A DNA stretch of 32,071 nucleotides from Psychrobacter glacincola (GTDB lineage: Bacteria > Pseudomonadota > Gammaproteobacteria > Pseudomonadales > Moraxellaceae). Shown one piece after another: positions 1 through 7,083 of the stretch; positions within the stretch are counted from its first letter, which is position 1, and every line of letters begins with the position of its first letter. The stretch is from NCBI RefSeq assembly GCF_904846215.1, contig NZ_CAJGZK010000027.1, forward strand, positions 1-32,071. Direction: 5' to 3'. A model generated the notes under the pieces. The model ran no database searches. It was not told the origin of the DNA and was given only the letters and a program-made list of their open reading frames with translations. The position numbers and the translations under genes were made by a program.

Positions 1-50
1 CACTGTAAGTTCTACGTTTGGGTTTGTTAGGTGGTTGTGTTGTCATGTTA

Positions 51-77
51 GTGTCCACGATTATTAATCGTGGACAC
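51..77. promoter_or_regulatory. Perfect 11-bp inverted repeat before the mgtC-like gene
   Basis: GTGTCCACGAT, a 5-base spacer (TATTA) and ATCGTGGACAC form a perfect dyad that ends 28 bases before the preferred start codon of the next gene. It could be an operator or a leader hairpin. It is not followed by a T-run, so it does not look like an intrinsic terminator. A possible GTG start at 70 lies inside the right arm, one reason to prefer the later ATG. Confidence 0.55.
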
Positions 78-105
78 TATCTCGCATTTTTTAAGTGAGG
101 GAAAG

Positions 106-549
106 ATGGGATGGTCGGATGCTTACGATTTAAGCTTAAAGTTAATGATGTATCACCTGATTCAATTGGGCATTGCTTTCATATTGTCACTACCGATTGC
201 GCTTAATCGTGAGATGAAAGATAAAGGTGCAGGACTCAGAACCTTTCCACTAGTAAGTATTGCCTCCTGTGCTTTTATGCTAGTCGCTGTCGATATCTAT
301 CATGGCTCACAGCCTGAAGCGAGAATCATGTACGCCATTATTACTGGTATGGGCTTTATCGGTGGTGGTGCTATTTTTAAAGGCAATGATAGTGTAAAAG
401 GAACGGCAACGGCGGCAAGTTTATGGAATACTGCTGCTATTGGTATCTCTGTCGCTTATGGGCGTTATGAGATAGCGATTATATTATCGGTGGTCAATTT
501 CTTAATCCTACAATTCTCGGAACCCTTTAAGGTGAAAGATAAGCTGTAG
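106..549 (+). CDS. MgtC/SapB family inner-membrane protein
   Basis: This 147-residue hydrophobic protein has the MgtC/SapB hallmarks: an N-terminal membrane segment ending in the motif ALNRE, then GLRTFPLVS, and a glycine-rich GMGFIGGGAIFK segment followed by VKGTATAASLW. Three to four membrane helices are visible. The family is tied to magnesium limitation and control of the F-type ATP synthase in pathogens, but the role of environmental members is poorly known. The ATG at 106 is chosen because it has a purine-rich AGTGAGGG about five bases upstream. A GTG at 70 in the same frame would add 12 polar residues but lies inside a palindrome. It lacks the C-terminal ACT-like domain of long MgtC proteins. 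Family assignment is confident; function is not. Confidence 0.85.
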   Translation: MGWSDAYDLSLKLMMYHLIQLGIAFILSLPIALNREMKDKGAGLRTFPLVSIASCAFMLVAVDIYHGSQPEARIMYAIITGMGFIGGGAIFKGNDSVKGTATAASLWNTAAIGISVAYGRYEIAIILSVVNFLILQFSEPFKVKDKL

Positions 550-915
550 TGATTATTTCTCCCCAACTTACATACTCGATCTTAATTGTTCAAAAATCCA
601 TGTTATTTCATCAGCTGATACTACAGGTTGATTAAATAAGAGGATGATTAAATAGGTTCGATAAATCGTTAGCATTATTAAAATACATGAGAGAAAGTTA
701 TGCTGATATTGACTCTATAGAACAGCAAATTTAAGCTATTTCCAGCTAAGAATATAATGACGACTACACCATCACGTCATTATCATTTTTCAATAACTCA
801 GTCTTAATTTAATATTATCGCTGAGTTTTTTATGCTTGCTATTGGAGCATATTTGATGCTTCGCCACTTAATCAATCCACTACTTAATCAAACGACATAG
901 CCACTAATGATATGA
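550..915. other. Intergenic region between the mgtC-like gene and cadR
   Basis: No complete gene is visible. A short coding-like stretch at about 648-734 (+) reads RFDKSLALLKYMRESYADID and more before a TAA, but has no start codon or ribosome site. It may be the tail of a decayed gene. Two weak hairpins follow, at 754-783 and 795-827. Confidence 0.4.
754..790 (+). terminator. Possible intrinsic terminator
   Basis: ATAATGACG and CGTCATTAT form a 9-bp stem with a 12-base loop, followed by CATTTTT. The stem is AT-rich, so it would be weak. A second hairpin with AACTCAG/CTGAGTT arms and a T-run lies at 795-831. Confidence 0.3.
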
Positions 916-1332
916 CTACTTATGACAGGCATTATCGGCCAAAGTATTTAATATCCCACAAGACTTAGCCGAGGCCTCGCTTACACATTTCTGGCGTAAA
1001 GTGATTAAATGTTTTTTTAACTGTATTAATTCATTCATTCGTATCTCCACGGTACGAATATGCTCATCTAATAAGCTATTCACATTGCCACACTCCTTGT
1101 CGGGTTCATCCCAATACTCTAGTAAGATTCGCACTTCATCCAACGTCATATCAAGTGTACGGCAATGCAAGATAAATTGTAGCCGCTCCATGTGCTGATC
1201 ATTATATAAACGATAGTTACCAGAGCTGCGAAACGGCTCTGGCAATAATCGCTCTTTTTCGTAATAGCGGATGGTTTCTACTGTGGCACCAGTGCGTTTG
1301 GCAAGCTCACCTATTTTGATTGGCATATTCAT
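916..1332 (-). CDS. cadR: CadR-type MerR regulator, Cd(II)/Pb(II)-responsive
   Basis: A 138-residue MerR-family activator. The N-terminal winged helix-turn-helix reads KIGELAKRTGATVETIRYYE, followed by the CadR/PbrR signature GNYRLYNDQHMERLQFILHC and TLDMTLDEVR. Cysteines typical of metal binding in CadR appear in DKECGNVNSL and in the C-terminal KSCGI and NACHK. The long helix between them is the dimerisation coiled coil. The start at 1332 is chosen because AAAAGG lies six bases before it; upstream in-frame ATGs lack this and would add about 50 unrelated residues. The gene is transcribed away from cadA, with the shared operator between them. It should bind the elongated cadA promoter and switch it on when Cd, Pb or Zn is bound. 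Confidence 0.88.
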   Translation of the reverse strand: MNMPIKIGELAKRTGATVETIRYYEKERLLPEPFRSSGNYRLYNDQHMERLQFILHCRTLDMTLDEVRILLEYWDEPDKECGNVNSLLDEHIRTVEIRMNELIQLKKHLITLRQKCVSEASAKSCGILNTLADNACHK

Positions 1333-1402
1333 ATACATCCTTTTAAACATTGAAGTAACTATAAAGTTTAGCGTCTGACAAATCAAACTCATTGATGTAA
1401 AT

Positions 1403-1437
1403 ACCCTTGACTCTAAAGCCACTAGAGGGTTCATAAT
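1403..1437 (+). promoter_or_regulatory. cadA promoter with CadR operator
   Basis: A -35 box TTGACT (1407-1412) and a -10-like CATAAT (1432-1437) are separated by 19 bases, the over-long spacer typical of MerR-controlled promoters. Inside it CTCTA and TAGAG form a dyad around AAGCCAC, extended by ACCCT/AGGGT outside. This architecture predicts repression-activation by the divergent CadR. Confidence 0.8.
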
Positions 1438-1476
1438 AATGATATTGAAAGAACTCTTATAGCAGGACAAACTATT

Positions 1477-3672
1477 ATGCAATATCAAATTGAAGGGATG
1501 GACTGTGCCAGTTGTGTTGGCAAGATTGAAACGGCTTTGGCACGTATGCCTGGCGTTTCTGATATTCGGTTAAACTTCGCTACAGAAAAGTTAGAGCTGA
1601 CGTTGGCTCCTGATACAGCGACTCAGGCTAGTGATATCGAGAAAACCATTAAAAGCTTAGGATTTGGCATATCTAGCAGTCCAAATTCAAAAAGTCTAGC
1701 GGATAATGATAAGCTGTTGGATTCACAGCAATGGTGGCAAACTCGAAAAGGCAAACAGGTCGTTGGTCTGAGTATTTTAATGAGTGCTGCCTACATCATA
1801 GCGCTACTTTTCCCCGATTATGGGATTTGGGTATTCGCGGCGGCTGTGATAATAGGTGTATTTCCATTTGCCCGTAAAGCCTTAGTGTTGGCTAGGTCAG
1901 GTTCGATTTTCTCTATTGAAATGCTAATGTCTGTAGCGGCTATTGGCGCTCTCATCATTGGTGAAGCTGAAGAGGCCGCCGCAGTTGTTTTCTTATTCTC
2001 AGTCGGTGAATTGTTTGAGAGTATCGCCGCTGATCGCGCTCGTGCTGGCATTAGATCTTTGGCGTCTTTGGTGCCAAAAATTGCCATTTTACTTGATCCG
2101 CAAGGCAAGCAGCGCAACGTCCCTGCAACTTCGCTACAAGTAAATGATCTGGTGCTTGTGCGTCCTGGCGATAGTGTCTCTGCCGATGGGGTTATTGTCC
2201 AAGGCACATCTAACCTTGATGATTCGCCTGTCACCGGAGAGTCGGTTCCTGTTGTTAAAACGATAGGTGATGATGTATTCGCAGGTTCGATCAACGTCGA
2301 TGGGGTTTTGCAAGTACGGGTAGAGAAAACGGCCGCTGATAATACCATTGCGCGCATTATTGATTTGGTAGAACAAGCGCAAGCTTCTAAAGCACCCACC
2401 GCCCGTTTTATTGAGAAGTTCAGTCGCTACTATACGCCAGCAGTCATGGCCATTGCCGCACTGATTATTATCGTTCCACCGTTAGCAATGGGAGATGAAT
2501 GGGCGACCTGGCTGTATCGCGGTCTGGCATTGCTGTTAATCGCTTGCCCTTGTGCTCTAGTATTATCAACACCTGCCGCTATCGCCTCTGGTCTGGCTGT
2601 CGGTGCGCGTCGTGGATTGCTGATTAAAGGCGGTAGTGCCTTAGAAACTATTGGTCAAGTAGATACCGTTGCTTTTGACAAGACTGGGACTTTGACCGAA
2701 GGTGAACCTCGCGTGACTGATATTATTGCCTTTACCCAAGAGGTCTCAGGCATTCAAAATCAAGACTTTCAAGGTCAGGGCTCGCAGAATCAGAATGACA
2801 TACTGGCGCTCTTTGCCAGTGTGGAGTCAGGTTCCAGTCATCCGCTTGCTAAAGCTATCATGAGCCATGCTGAAGCAGCTAATGTGGTCGTACCCGTTGC
2901 CACCAATGCTTCCGCTACTGCGGGTAAAGCGGTACATGGCACTGTCGCTGAGCGTATGCTCGCTATCGGTTCTCCTATTTATGCCGCTAAGCAGTCTGTT
3001 ATTTCTCCCAAACAACAGGCTCAGATTGAGGCACTGCAAAATGAGGGCAAGACCGTCTCAATTTTATTCGATGAGCAAAGTCGTGTGGCACTTGGATTGA
3101 TTGCTTTGCGAGACGAGCTACGAGATGATGCTGTCGAGGGTGTGGCACAGCTTAAAGCGATGGGTGTCCGATCTGTCATGCTCACAGGTGACAATCGTCT
3201 GACTGCTCAAGCGCTTGCTAGTAGTTTAGATATAGAATGGGAAGCAGAGCTATTGCCAGAAGATAAACTACGTCTGCTTAATGATATGAAAAACGATCGC
3301 AAAATAGCGATGGTAGGTGATGGTATTAATGATGCACCAGCACTGGCAACCGCCGATGTCGGCATCGCGATGGGCGGCGGCACCGATGTGGCCATCGAAA
3401 CCGCTGACATTGCGTTATTAAAAAGTCGTGTTACCGATGTGGCGCATTTAATTGCACTGTCACGCGCTACTATGGCCAACATCCATCAAAATGTTATTTT
3501 TGCATTAGGTCTAAAAGGACTCTTTTTAATCACGACTATACTGGGCATTACTGGACTATGGATCGCTGTGATGGCTGATGCTGGTGCAACGGTTTTGGTT
3601 ACTCTGAACGCTTTGCGTTTACTACGCTTCAAAGGCTCTCATTCACTTAAAGCACCTTCTAAATCAAAATAA
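1477..3672 (+). CDS. cadA: P1B-type heavy-metal-exporting ATPase (CadA/ZntA type)
   Basis: A 731-residue P-type ATPase that pumps divalent soft metals (Cd, Zn, Pb) out across the inner membrane at the cost of ATP. From the N-terminus: one heavy-metal-associated domain with GMDCASC (residues 7-13), paired membrane helices, the actuator-domain TGE (253-255), the ion-binding motif CPC (357-359) in a membrane helix, the phosphorylated aspartate in DKTGT (D401), the SSHPLA nucleotide-binding motif, and GDGINDAPA (614-622). The CPC motif and the partnership with CadR point to Cd/Zn/Pb rather than copper. The length is normal for ZntA/CadA. A modest ribosome site (AGGA) precedes the ATG. It appears intact and induced from the CadR operator upstream. 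Confidence 0.93.
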   Translation: MQYQIEGMDCASCVGKIETALARMPGVSDIRLNFATEKLELTLAPDTATQASDIEKTIKSLGFGISSSPNSKSLADNDKLLDSQQWWQTRKGKQVVGLSILMSAAYIIALLFPDYGIWVFAAAVIIGVFPFARKALVLARSGSIFSIEMLMSVAAIGALIIGEAEEAAAVVFLFSVGELFESIAADRARAGIRSLASLVPKIAILLDPQGKQRNVPATSLQVNDLVLVRPGDSVSADGVIVQGTSNLDDSPVTGESVPVVKTIGDDVFAGSINVDGVLQVRVEKTAADNTIARIIDLVEQAQASKAPTARFIEKFSRYYTPAVMAIAALIIIVPPLAMGDEWATWLYRGLALLLIACPCALVLSTPAAIASGLAVGARRGLLIKGGSALETIGQVDTVAFDKTGTLTEGEPRVTDIIAFTQEVSGIQNQDFQGQGSQNQNDILALFASVESGSSHPLAKAIMSHAEAANVVVPVATNASATAGKAVHGTVAERMLAIGSPIYAAKQSVISPKQQAQIEALQNEGKTVSILFDEQSRVALGLIALRDELRDDAVEGVAQLKAMGVRSVMLTGDNRLTAQALASSLDIEWEAELLPEDKLRLLNDMKNDRKIAMVGDGINDAPALATADVGIAMGGGTDVAIETADIALLKSRVTDVAHLIALSRATMANIHQNVIFALGLKGLFLITTILGITGLWIAVMADAGATVLVTLNALRLLRFKGSHSLKAPSKSK

Positions 3673-3912
3673 CTCATAGATATATGTACTTATTACATTT
3701 ATCAAATAAAGACAATGTGTAGCTCAGTACTTCGTATCTCAACATTAATGTCACTCTCATTCTCAATAGATAGTGGTATTAACCTTTGTATTAACGCAAT
3801 CTATTTTGATTGGTCTATGATTAATATTGAGGTATACCTCAAAGGGATCATTGCAAAATAACTTCTTCCATCTAAAGTCATTTACTATAACGTTCGTTAT
3901 GAGAAAAATCGG
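3673..3912. other. Intergenic region after cadA; left boundary of the beta-lactamase module
   Basis: No gene is supported here. A 16-bp perfect palindrome (TTGAGGTATACCTCAA, 3827-3842) and a second one (ATAACGTTCGTTAT, 3887-3900) mark the left edge of the beta-lactamase module. I see no convincing terminator for cadA. The second palindrome with its flanks faintly resembles a XerC/XerD site, but the match is too weak to call. Confidence 0.45.
3833..3845. repeat. Left copy of a 13-bp direct repeat flanking the beta-lactamase module
   Basis: TATACCTCAAAGG occurs here and again at 5287-5299 in the same orientation, enclosing the lipoprotein remnant and the beta-lactamase (about 1.45 kb apart). 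The left copy overlaps a perfect palindrome; the right copy keeps only an imperfect one. Confidence 0.6.
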
Positions 3913-4194
3913 CTAATTTTGCTGCTTATATTGAGGATCAGATTCAAACTTATAGTTAGAATTAGTAGTGCATTTTTCAAAAATATCTTGATAAATTGCT
4001 TTGTTATAACTATATCGTAATTGTATCCTCGCAACACTTCGTTAGTCAGTAGTACAACTACTCCGATTCTTATAATCTTTTCTTTTATCAAGATTTTGAT
4101 TATTCCAGTCAAAAACACCGTAATTACAACCAGATAGAATTAAACAGAAACTTACTGTCATAATACTAAAAATCATCTTCTTCAATGATTTCAT
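3913..4194 (-). pseudogene. Small lipoprotein gene interrupted by an in-frame stop
   Basis: From ATG 4194 the minus strand encodes MKSLKKMIFSIMTVSF, then CLILSGC, a textbook lipoprotein signal with lipobox LSGC at residues 20-23. It runs 50 residues to a TAA at 4042-4044. The same frame stays open for 42 more codons with coding-like sequence (for example YSYNKAIYQDIFEKC) to a TAG at 3913-3915. The simplest reading is a secreted lipoprotein of about 93 residues broken by one nonsense change. A genuine 50-residue lipoprotein is the alternative. GAGG lies about 12 bases upstream of the ATG. It follows the beta-lactamase in the same direction and could be co-transcribed with it. I do not recognise the family. 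Confidence 0.45.
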
Positions 4195-4261
4195 AGTCGT
4201 TATTTTCCTCAAAAATAGTTCAAAGTAAAATCGATGCGCGATACAGGCATTGAACTATAAA

Positions 4262-5158
4262 TCAGTTACGACTATCCTCCATTAATACTGTCTTCGCTAT
4301 TTGTTCACCAATTTTCGCAATGACAGCATTTCTTTCTTCAAACGAGGCGTCTGTCTCTGTAATGTATAGAGCGGCTACGATAGGCTTGCGATTTGGAGGC
4401 CACATCACCGCAGTAATAGCACGTGACCCATAACCACCAGCCCCTGTTCTATCTGCTACTATCCAGTCACTTGGAACGCCTTTACGAAATAATGCATCGC
4501 CAACCTCATTACCTTTAAGCCAAGATTCTAGTTGTTGACGAGACTTGACAGATAGTGTTTCGTCAATGAGTAACTTTTCAAGTGTCGCCACCATTGCAAT
4601 TGGTGTTGTCGTGTCTCTCTTATCTCCAGGCACCGCTTCGTTGAGTTCTGTTTCCCAGCGATCAAGGCGCGTAGTATCGTCACCAATGGAACGCAAAAAT
4701 TTAGTTAAAGCCTTAGGTCCCCCAATGGCTTGTAGAATAAAATTGGCAGCTGAATTATCACTGGTTGATAATGTGGCCTGACACAGCTTTGCAAGCGACA
4801 TCCCTTTTTTACCCACATGTTTTTCTGTCACAGGGGAGTATGTAACAAGATTGCTCTCAGAGAATCTCACAACTCTATCCATTCTTTCTTTACCCAAATC
4901 AACTCTTTGAAGAACGTTTGCACAGGCAAGTGTTTTAAAGGTACTACTTAGAGGAAAACGTTCATTAGATTTATATTCCCAGCGTTTTCCCGTTTCCAAG
5001 TCATGCACAGCTAGACCGATTCTAGCGCCCAATTCAGTTTCAGCATTGGTAACCGATCCAAGTATTGAGTCTGTTGCATTAGCATTTAATGATAGCGTGA
5101 GACATAAAAAAGCAATTACTACGCTAAAAAAAGTAGCTTTGGGTTGACGTACGTTCAT
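4262..5158 (-). CDS. Class A beta-lactamase, CARB/PSE carbenicillinase of the RTG type
   Basis: A 298-residue precursor with a signal peptide ending near NANA (residue 28), so it acts in the periplasm and hydrolyses penicillins, typically including carbenicillin. Class A motifs are complete: STFK (72-75, acylating serine S72), SDN (133-135), the omega-loop glutamate in RWETELN (E169), and RTG (237-239) in place of the usual KTG. The RTG replacement and the cysteine pair C79/C126 identify the carbenicillinase (CARB) group; the sequence resembles the RTG subgroup described in Acinetobacter. It lies in a small module bounded by direct repeats, next to IS3 and att-like DNA, which suggests acquisition. 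The exact allele cannot be named without an alignment. Confidence 0.93.
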   Translation of the reverse strand: MNVRQPKATFFSVVIAFLCLTLSLNANATDSILGSVTNAETELGARIGLAVHDLETGKRWEYKSNERFPLSSTFKTLACANVLQRVDLGKERMDRVVRFSESNLVTYSPVTEKHVGKKGMSLAKLCQATLSTSDNSAANFILQAIGGPKALTKFLRSIGDDTTRLDRWETELNEAVPGDKRDTTTPIAMVATLEKLLIDETLSVKSRQQLESWLKGNEVGDALFRKGVPSDWIVADRTGAGGYGSRAITAVMWPPNRKPIVAALYITETDASFEERNAVIAKIGEQIAKTVLMEDSRN

Positions 5159-5193
5159 GATGAGTTAACTTTCCTCTTGAATCAAATTTTTAG

Positions 5194-5199
5194 ATTATA
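5194..5199 (-). promoter_or_regulatory. Candidate -10 box of the beta-lactamase gene
   Basis: A perfect TATAAT on the minus strand lies 36 bases before the ATG, with GAGGAAAG between them as a ribosome site. The expected -35 position is poor (ATATAC), so the promoter is tentative. Confidence 0.3.
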
Positions 5200-5313
5200 T
5201 GATGTGTAATTAACGAGTATATTTAATAGGATAATTATATCTCATTCATTATAAACTTAGCTTATTTTGGTTTGGTGATTTCAGGCTATACCTCAAAGGA
5301 ACCAGCCATTTAA

Positions 5314-5490
5314 TCTTTTAATAGACCACTTAAAATAGACGGATACAATGGAATCACTTATAACAGACTGCTACAAGATAAGCTTTGTGAATATTTAGAA
5401 GTGGGGGTTGGAGATCTTTTTGAATATGTAACAGAGATTGAAATAGAGGATATAAACCCTCTACCATGTCAAAGTAGGTCGACCAAATAT
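5314..5490 (+). pseudogene. C-terminal fragment of a Cro/C1-type (XRE) HTH protein
   Basis: An open stretch without a start codon reads NGITYNRLLQDKLCEYLEVG and then VGDLFEYV. This resembles the end of the small one-domain HTH regulators (YozG-like family), whose last helix commonly reads LCxxLxxxxGDLxEY. The upstream part of the domain is missing. The frame continues through the att-like repeat and stops at the first bases of the IS3 element. Family assignment is by eye only. Confidence 0.35.
5458..5487. repeat. att-like repeat, copy 1 (tRNA-Val anticodon-arm sequence)
   Basis: Thirty bases containing CTCTACCATGTCAA match 26119-26148 at 28 of 30 positions in the same orientation. The second copy lies inside a tRNA-Val(GAC) 3' fragment and continues past the tRNA. 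Here there is no tRNA around the match, as expected for an integration-site remnant. An IS3 element is inserted three bases downstream. Confidence 0.7.
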
Positions 5491-5540
5491 TGAACCGCCC
5501 CGGGATTGTCGGAGACTCAACATTCTGAGAGAATACGACA

Positions 5541-5849
5541 ATGAAAAAACAAACCTACACTCCTGAGATTAAAGAACGCGCCGTTCGCATGCTGATAGAA
5601 GCGTTGGGCGACTATCCTTCCACATGGTCAGCGATTCAAGCCATTGCCCCTAAGATTGGCTGTACGCCTGAAACCCTGCGGTCGTGGCATAAAAAACACA
5701 TCGATCAAACTATTCCTGCATCGGTGCAAGCGCAAAGTGATAAAGAGCGCATCAAGGAGCTTGAACGCGAATGCAGAGAGCTCAAGCAAGCCAATGAGAT
5801 CATACGTAAGGCTGCCGCTTTTTTCGCCCAGGCGGAGCTCGACCGCTGA
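5541..5849 (+). CDS. IS3-family transposase OrfA
   Basis: This 102-residue protein begins KKQTYTPEIKERAVRMLIEA and has the helix-turn-helix used to bind the element ends (CTPETLRSWHKKH). It is followed by a leucine-zipper-like helix rich in E, L and K (residues about 70-95) for multimerisation. Its last codons hold the slippage site at which some ribosomes pass into orfB to make OrfAB. Confidence 0.92.
   Translation: MKKQTYTPEIKERAVRMLIEALGDYPSTWSAIQAIAPKIGCTPETLRSWHKKHIDQTIPASVQAQSDKERIKELERECRELKQANEIIRKAAAFFAQAELDR
5819..5825 (+). promoter_or_regulatory. Programmed -1 frameshift heptamer T TTT TTC
   Basis: The heptamer T TTT TTC is in the orfA reading phase (codons 94-95 are TTT TTC). 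After a -1 slip the frame continues without a stop into orfB (R-F-F-R-P-G-G-A and so on). This is the classic X XXY YYZ site of IS3 elements. Confidence 0.85.
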
Positions 5850-5857
5850 CTAAAATC

Positions 5858-6760
5858 ATGATTCAATTCATCGACGATCATAAGAATAATTATGGGGTCG
5901 AGCTGATCTGTAGAGTATTACCGATTGCCCCATCAACCTATCACCGTGCTAAAGACTTGGAGAGCTACCCTGAAAAACGCTCACTGCGCAGTCAACATGA
6001 CGACTTTTACATCAGCGAGATTAAACGTATCTGGCAGGACAGCAAATGCCGTTACGGTGCGCGTAAAGTATGGCAGCAGATGAAAGCTGACGGGTTAAAG
6101 GTTGCTCGTTGTACCATAGAGCGTTTAATGAGACAGCATGGCCTACAAGGTGTCTGGCGCGGTAAGGGTAAAATAACAACTCACAGCCGTGATGATCAAA
6201 AGCGTGCTGATGACCTAGTCAATCGTAACTTTAGCGCTCATCGCCCTAACCAGCTCTGGGTGGCAGACTTTACTTATATCAAGACGATAAGCGGCTGGGT
6301 GTATACCGCTTTTATTATTGATGTGTTTGCTCGCGCTATTGTGGGCTGGAAAGTATCTAATCGTATGAACACAGATATGGTGATGGCGGCGTTAAATCAA
6401 GCAATAGCAGATAGAAACTATCCCAAAGATGTGATTCATCACAGTGATCGAGGGGTTCAGTATTTATCCATTCGCTATACTGATAAAATGGCTACATGCG
6501 GTGTTATAGCTTCTGTCGGTACGACAGGCGATTCATACGATAATGCATTAGCTGAAACGGTCAACGGGCTTTATAAGTCTGAGGTGATTCATTATTTAAA
6601 ACAGAACTGGACTGGTGTGAACGATGTTGAACTAGCAACCCTTGAATGGGTGGATTGGTTTAATAGAACACGATTGCATAGCACGATTGGATATGTGTCA
6701 CCCTTTGAGTTTGAAAAGCGGTATTATGATAATTTAACCCTGTCAGGCATCGCTGCCTGA
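5858..6760 (+). CDS. IS3-family transposase OrfB (DDE catalytic part)
   Basis: A 300-residue catalytic half. The N-terminal part (FIDDHKNNYGVELICRVLPI) and HTH_21-like region precede a retroviral-integrase-type core with LWVADFTYI (first D), HHSDRGVQY (second D) and DNALAETVNGLYKSEV (E), then a typical C-terminal WFNRTRLHSTIGYVSP. It lies in the -1 frame relative to orfA and is normally translated as the OrfAB fusion. No defect is visible. Confidence 0.93.
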   Translation: MIQFIDDHKNNYGVELICRVLPIAPSTYHRAKDLESYPEKRSLRSQHDDFYISEIKRIWQDSKCRYGARKVWQQMKADGLKVARCTIERLMRQHGLQGVWRGKGKITTHSRDDQKRADDLVNRNFSAHRPNQLWVADFTYIKTISGWVYTAFIIDVFARAIVGWKVSNRMNTDMVMAALNQAIADRNYPKDVIHHSDRGVQYLSIRYTDKMATCGVIASVGTTGDSYDNALAETVNGLYKSEVIHYLKQNWTGVNDVELATLEWVDWFNRTRLHSTIGYVSPFEFEKRYYDNLTLSGIAA

Positions 6761-6799
6761 CTCAAGTAAATCACTCTCCGATAAAGTCGGGGCGGTTCA

Positions 6800-7083
6800 T
6801 ATCCTAATATGACGCTATCTTATATGTACTGACTTTATTAGATCACAGCTATTCTATAATTAAAAAAAGCAAGGTCAATGAGTATAAGATAAAGTTTAGC
6901 ACGTATTTGGGCACTATAATTTTATAGTATTTTTACCTTTACTCTAGTGTCGATTAAGCTAAAAATAATGCCTTTATCATAAAAGAATGCTTATTCCACA
7001 TTATTATTTAAGCTACTTTCTTCTACCAAAGACTTTTATGCGTTGTATCCTCTTTCTTTTCTCTGCATATAACTGAGAAAAAT
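6800..7083. other. AT-rich leader of the first fic gene
   Basis: No gene is visible. The segment is diverged but alignable to 26149-26470 before the second fic gene, sharing a TATCTTATAT-type stretch and the conserved palindrome block. The region may hold the fic promoter and operator. Confidence 0.45.
6913..6928. promoter_or_regulatory. Conserved palindrome upstream of fic, copy 1
   Basis: ACTATAA TT TTATAGT is preceded by GGGC and followed by ATTTTTACCTTTACTC. The matching site at 26274-26289 has the same arms and a closely matching flank. It may be an operator. Alternatively, the following T-run would fit a weak terminator. Confidence 0.5.

Larger units (their letters stand above)
5491..6799 (+). 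mobile_element. Complete IS3-family insertion sequence (1309 bp)
   Basis: Terminal inverted repeats start TGAACCGCCCCG at both ends, then diverge before matching again at TCGGAGA. A 3-bp duplication TAT lies at 5488-5490 and 6800-6802. The element carries overlapping orfA and orfB with a programmed -1 slippage site. It sits between the att-like repeat and the leader of the first fic gene. All parts look intact, so it may be active. Confidence 0.93.

Noticed and set aside
3887..3900. ATAACGTTCGTTAT with flanks as a possible XerC/XerD (pdif) site beside the beta-lactamase
   Set aside because: Only part of each half-site fits, and no partner site was found on the other side of the module.
3897..4118. 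A 73-codon minus-strand frame after the beta-lactamase
   Set aside because: It is in a different phase from the lipoprotein frame, which has a signal peptide, lipobox and better coding character.
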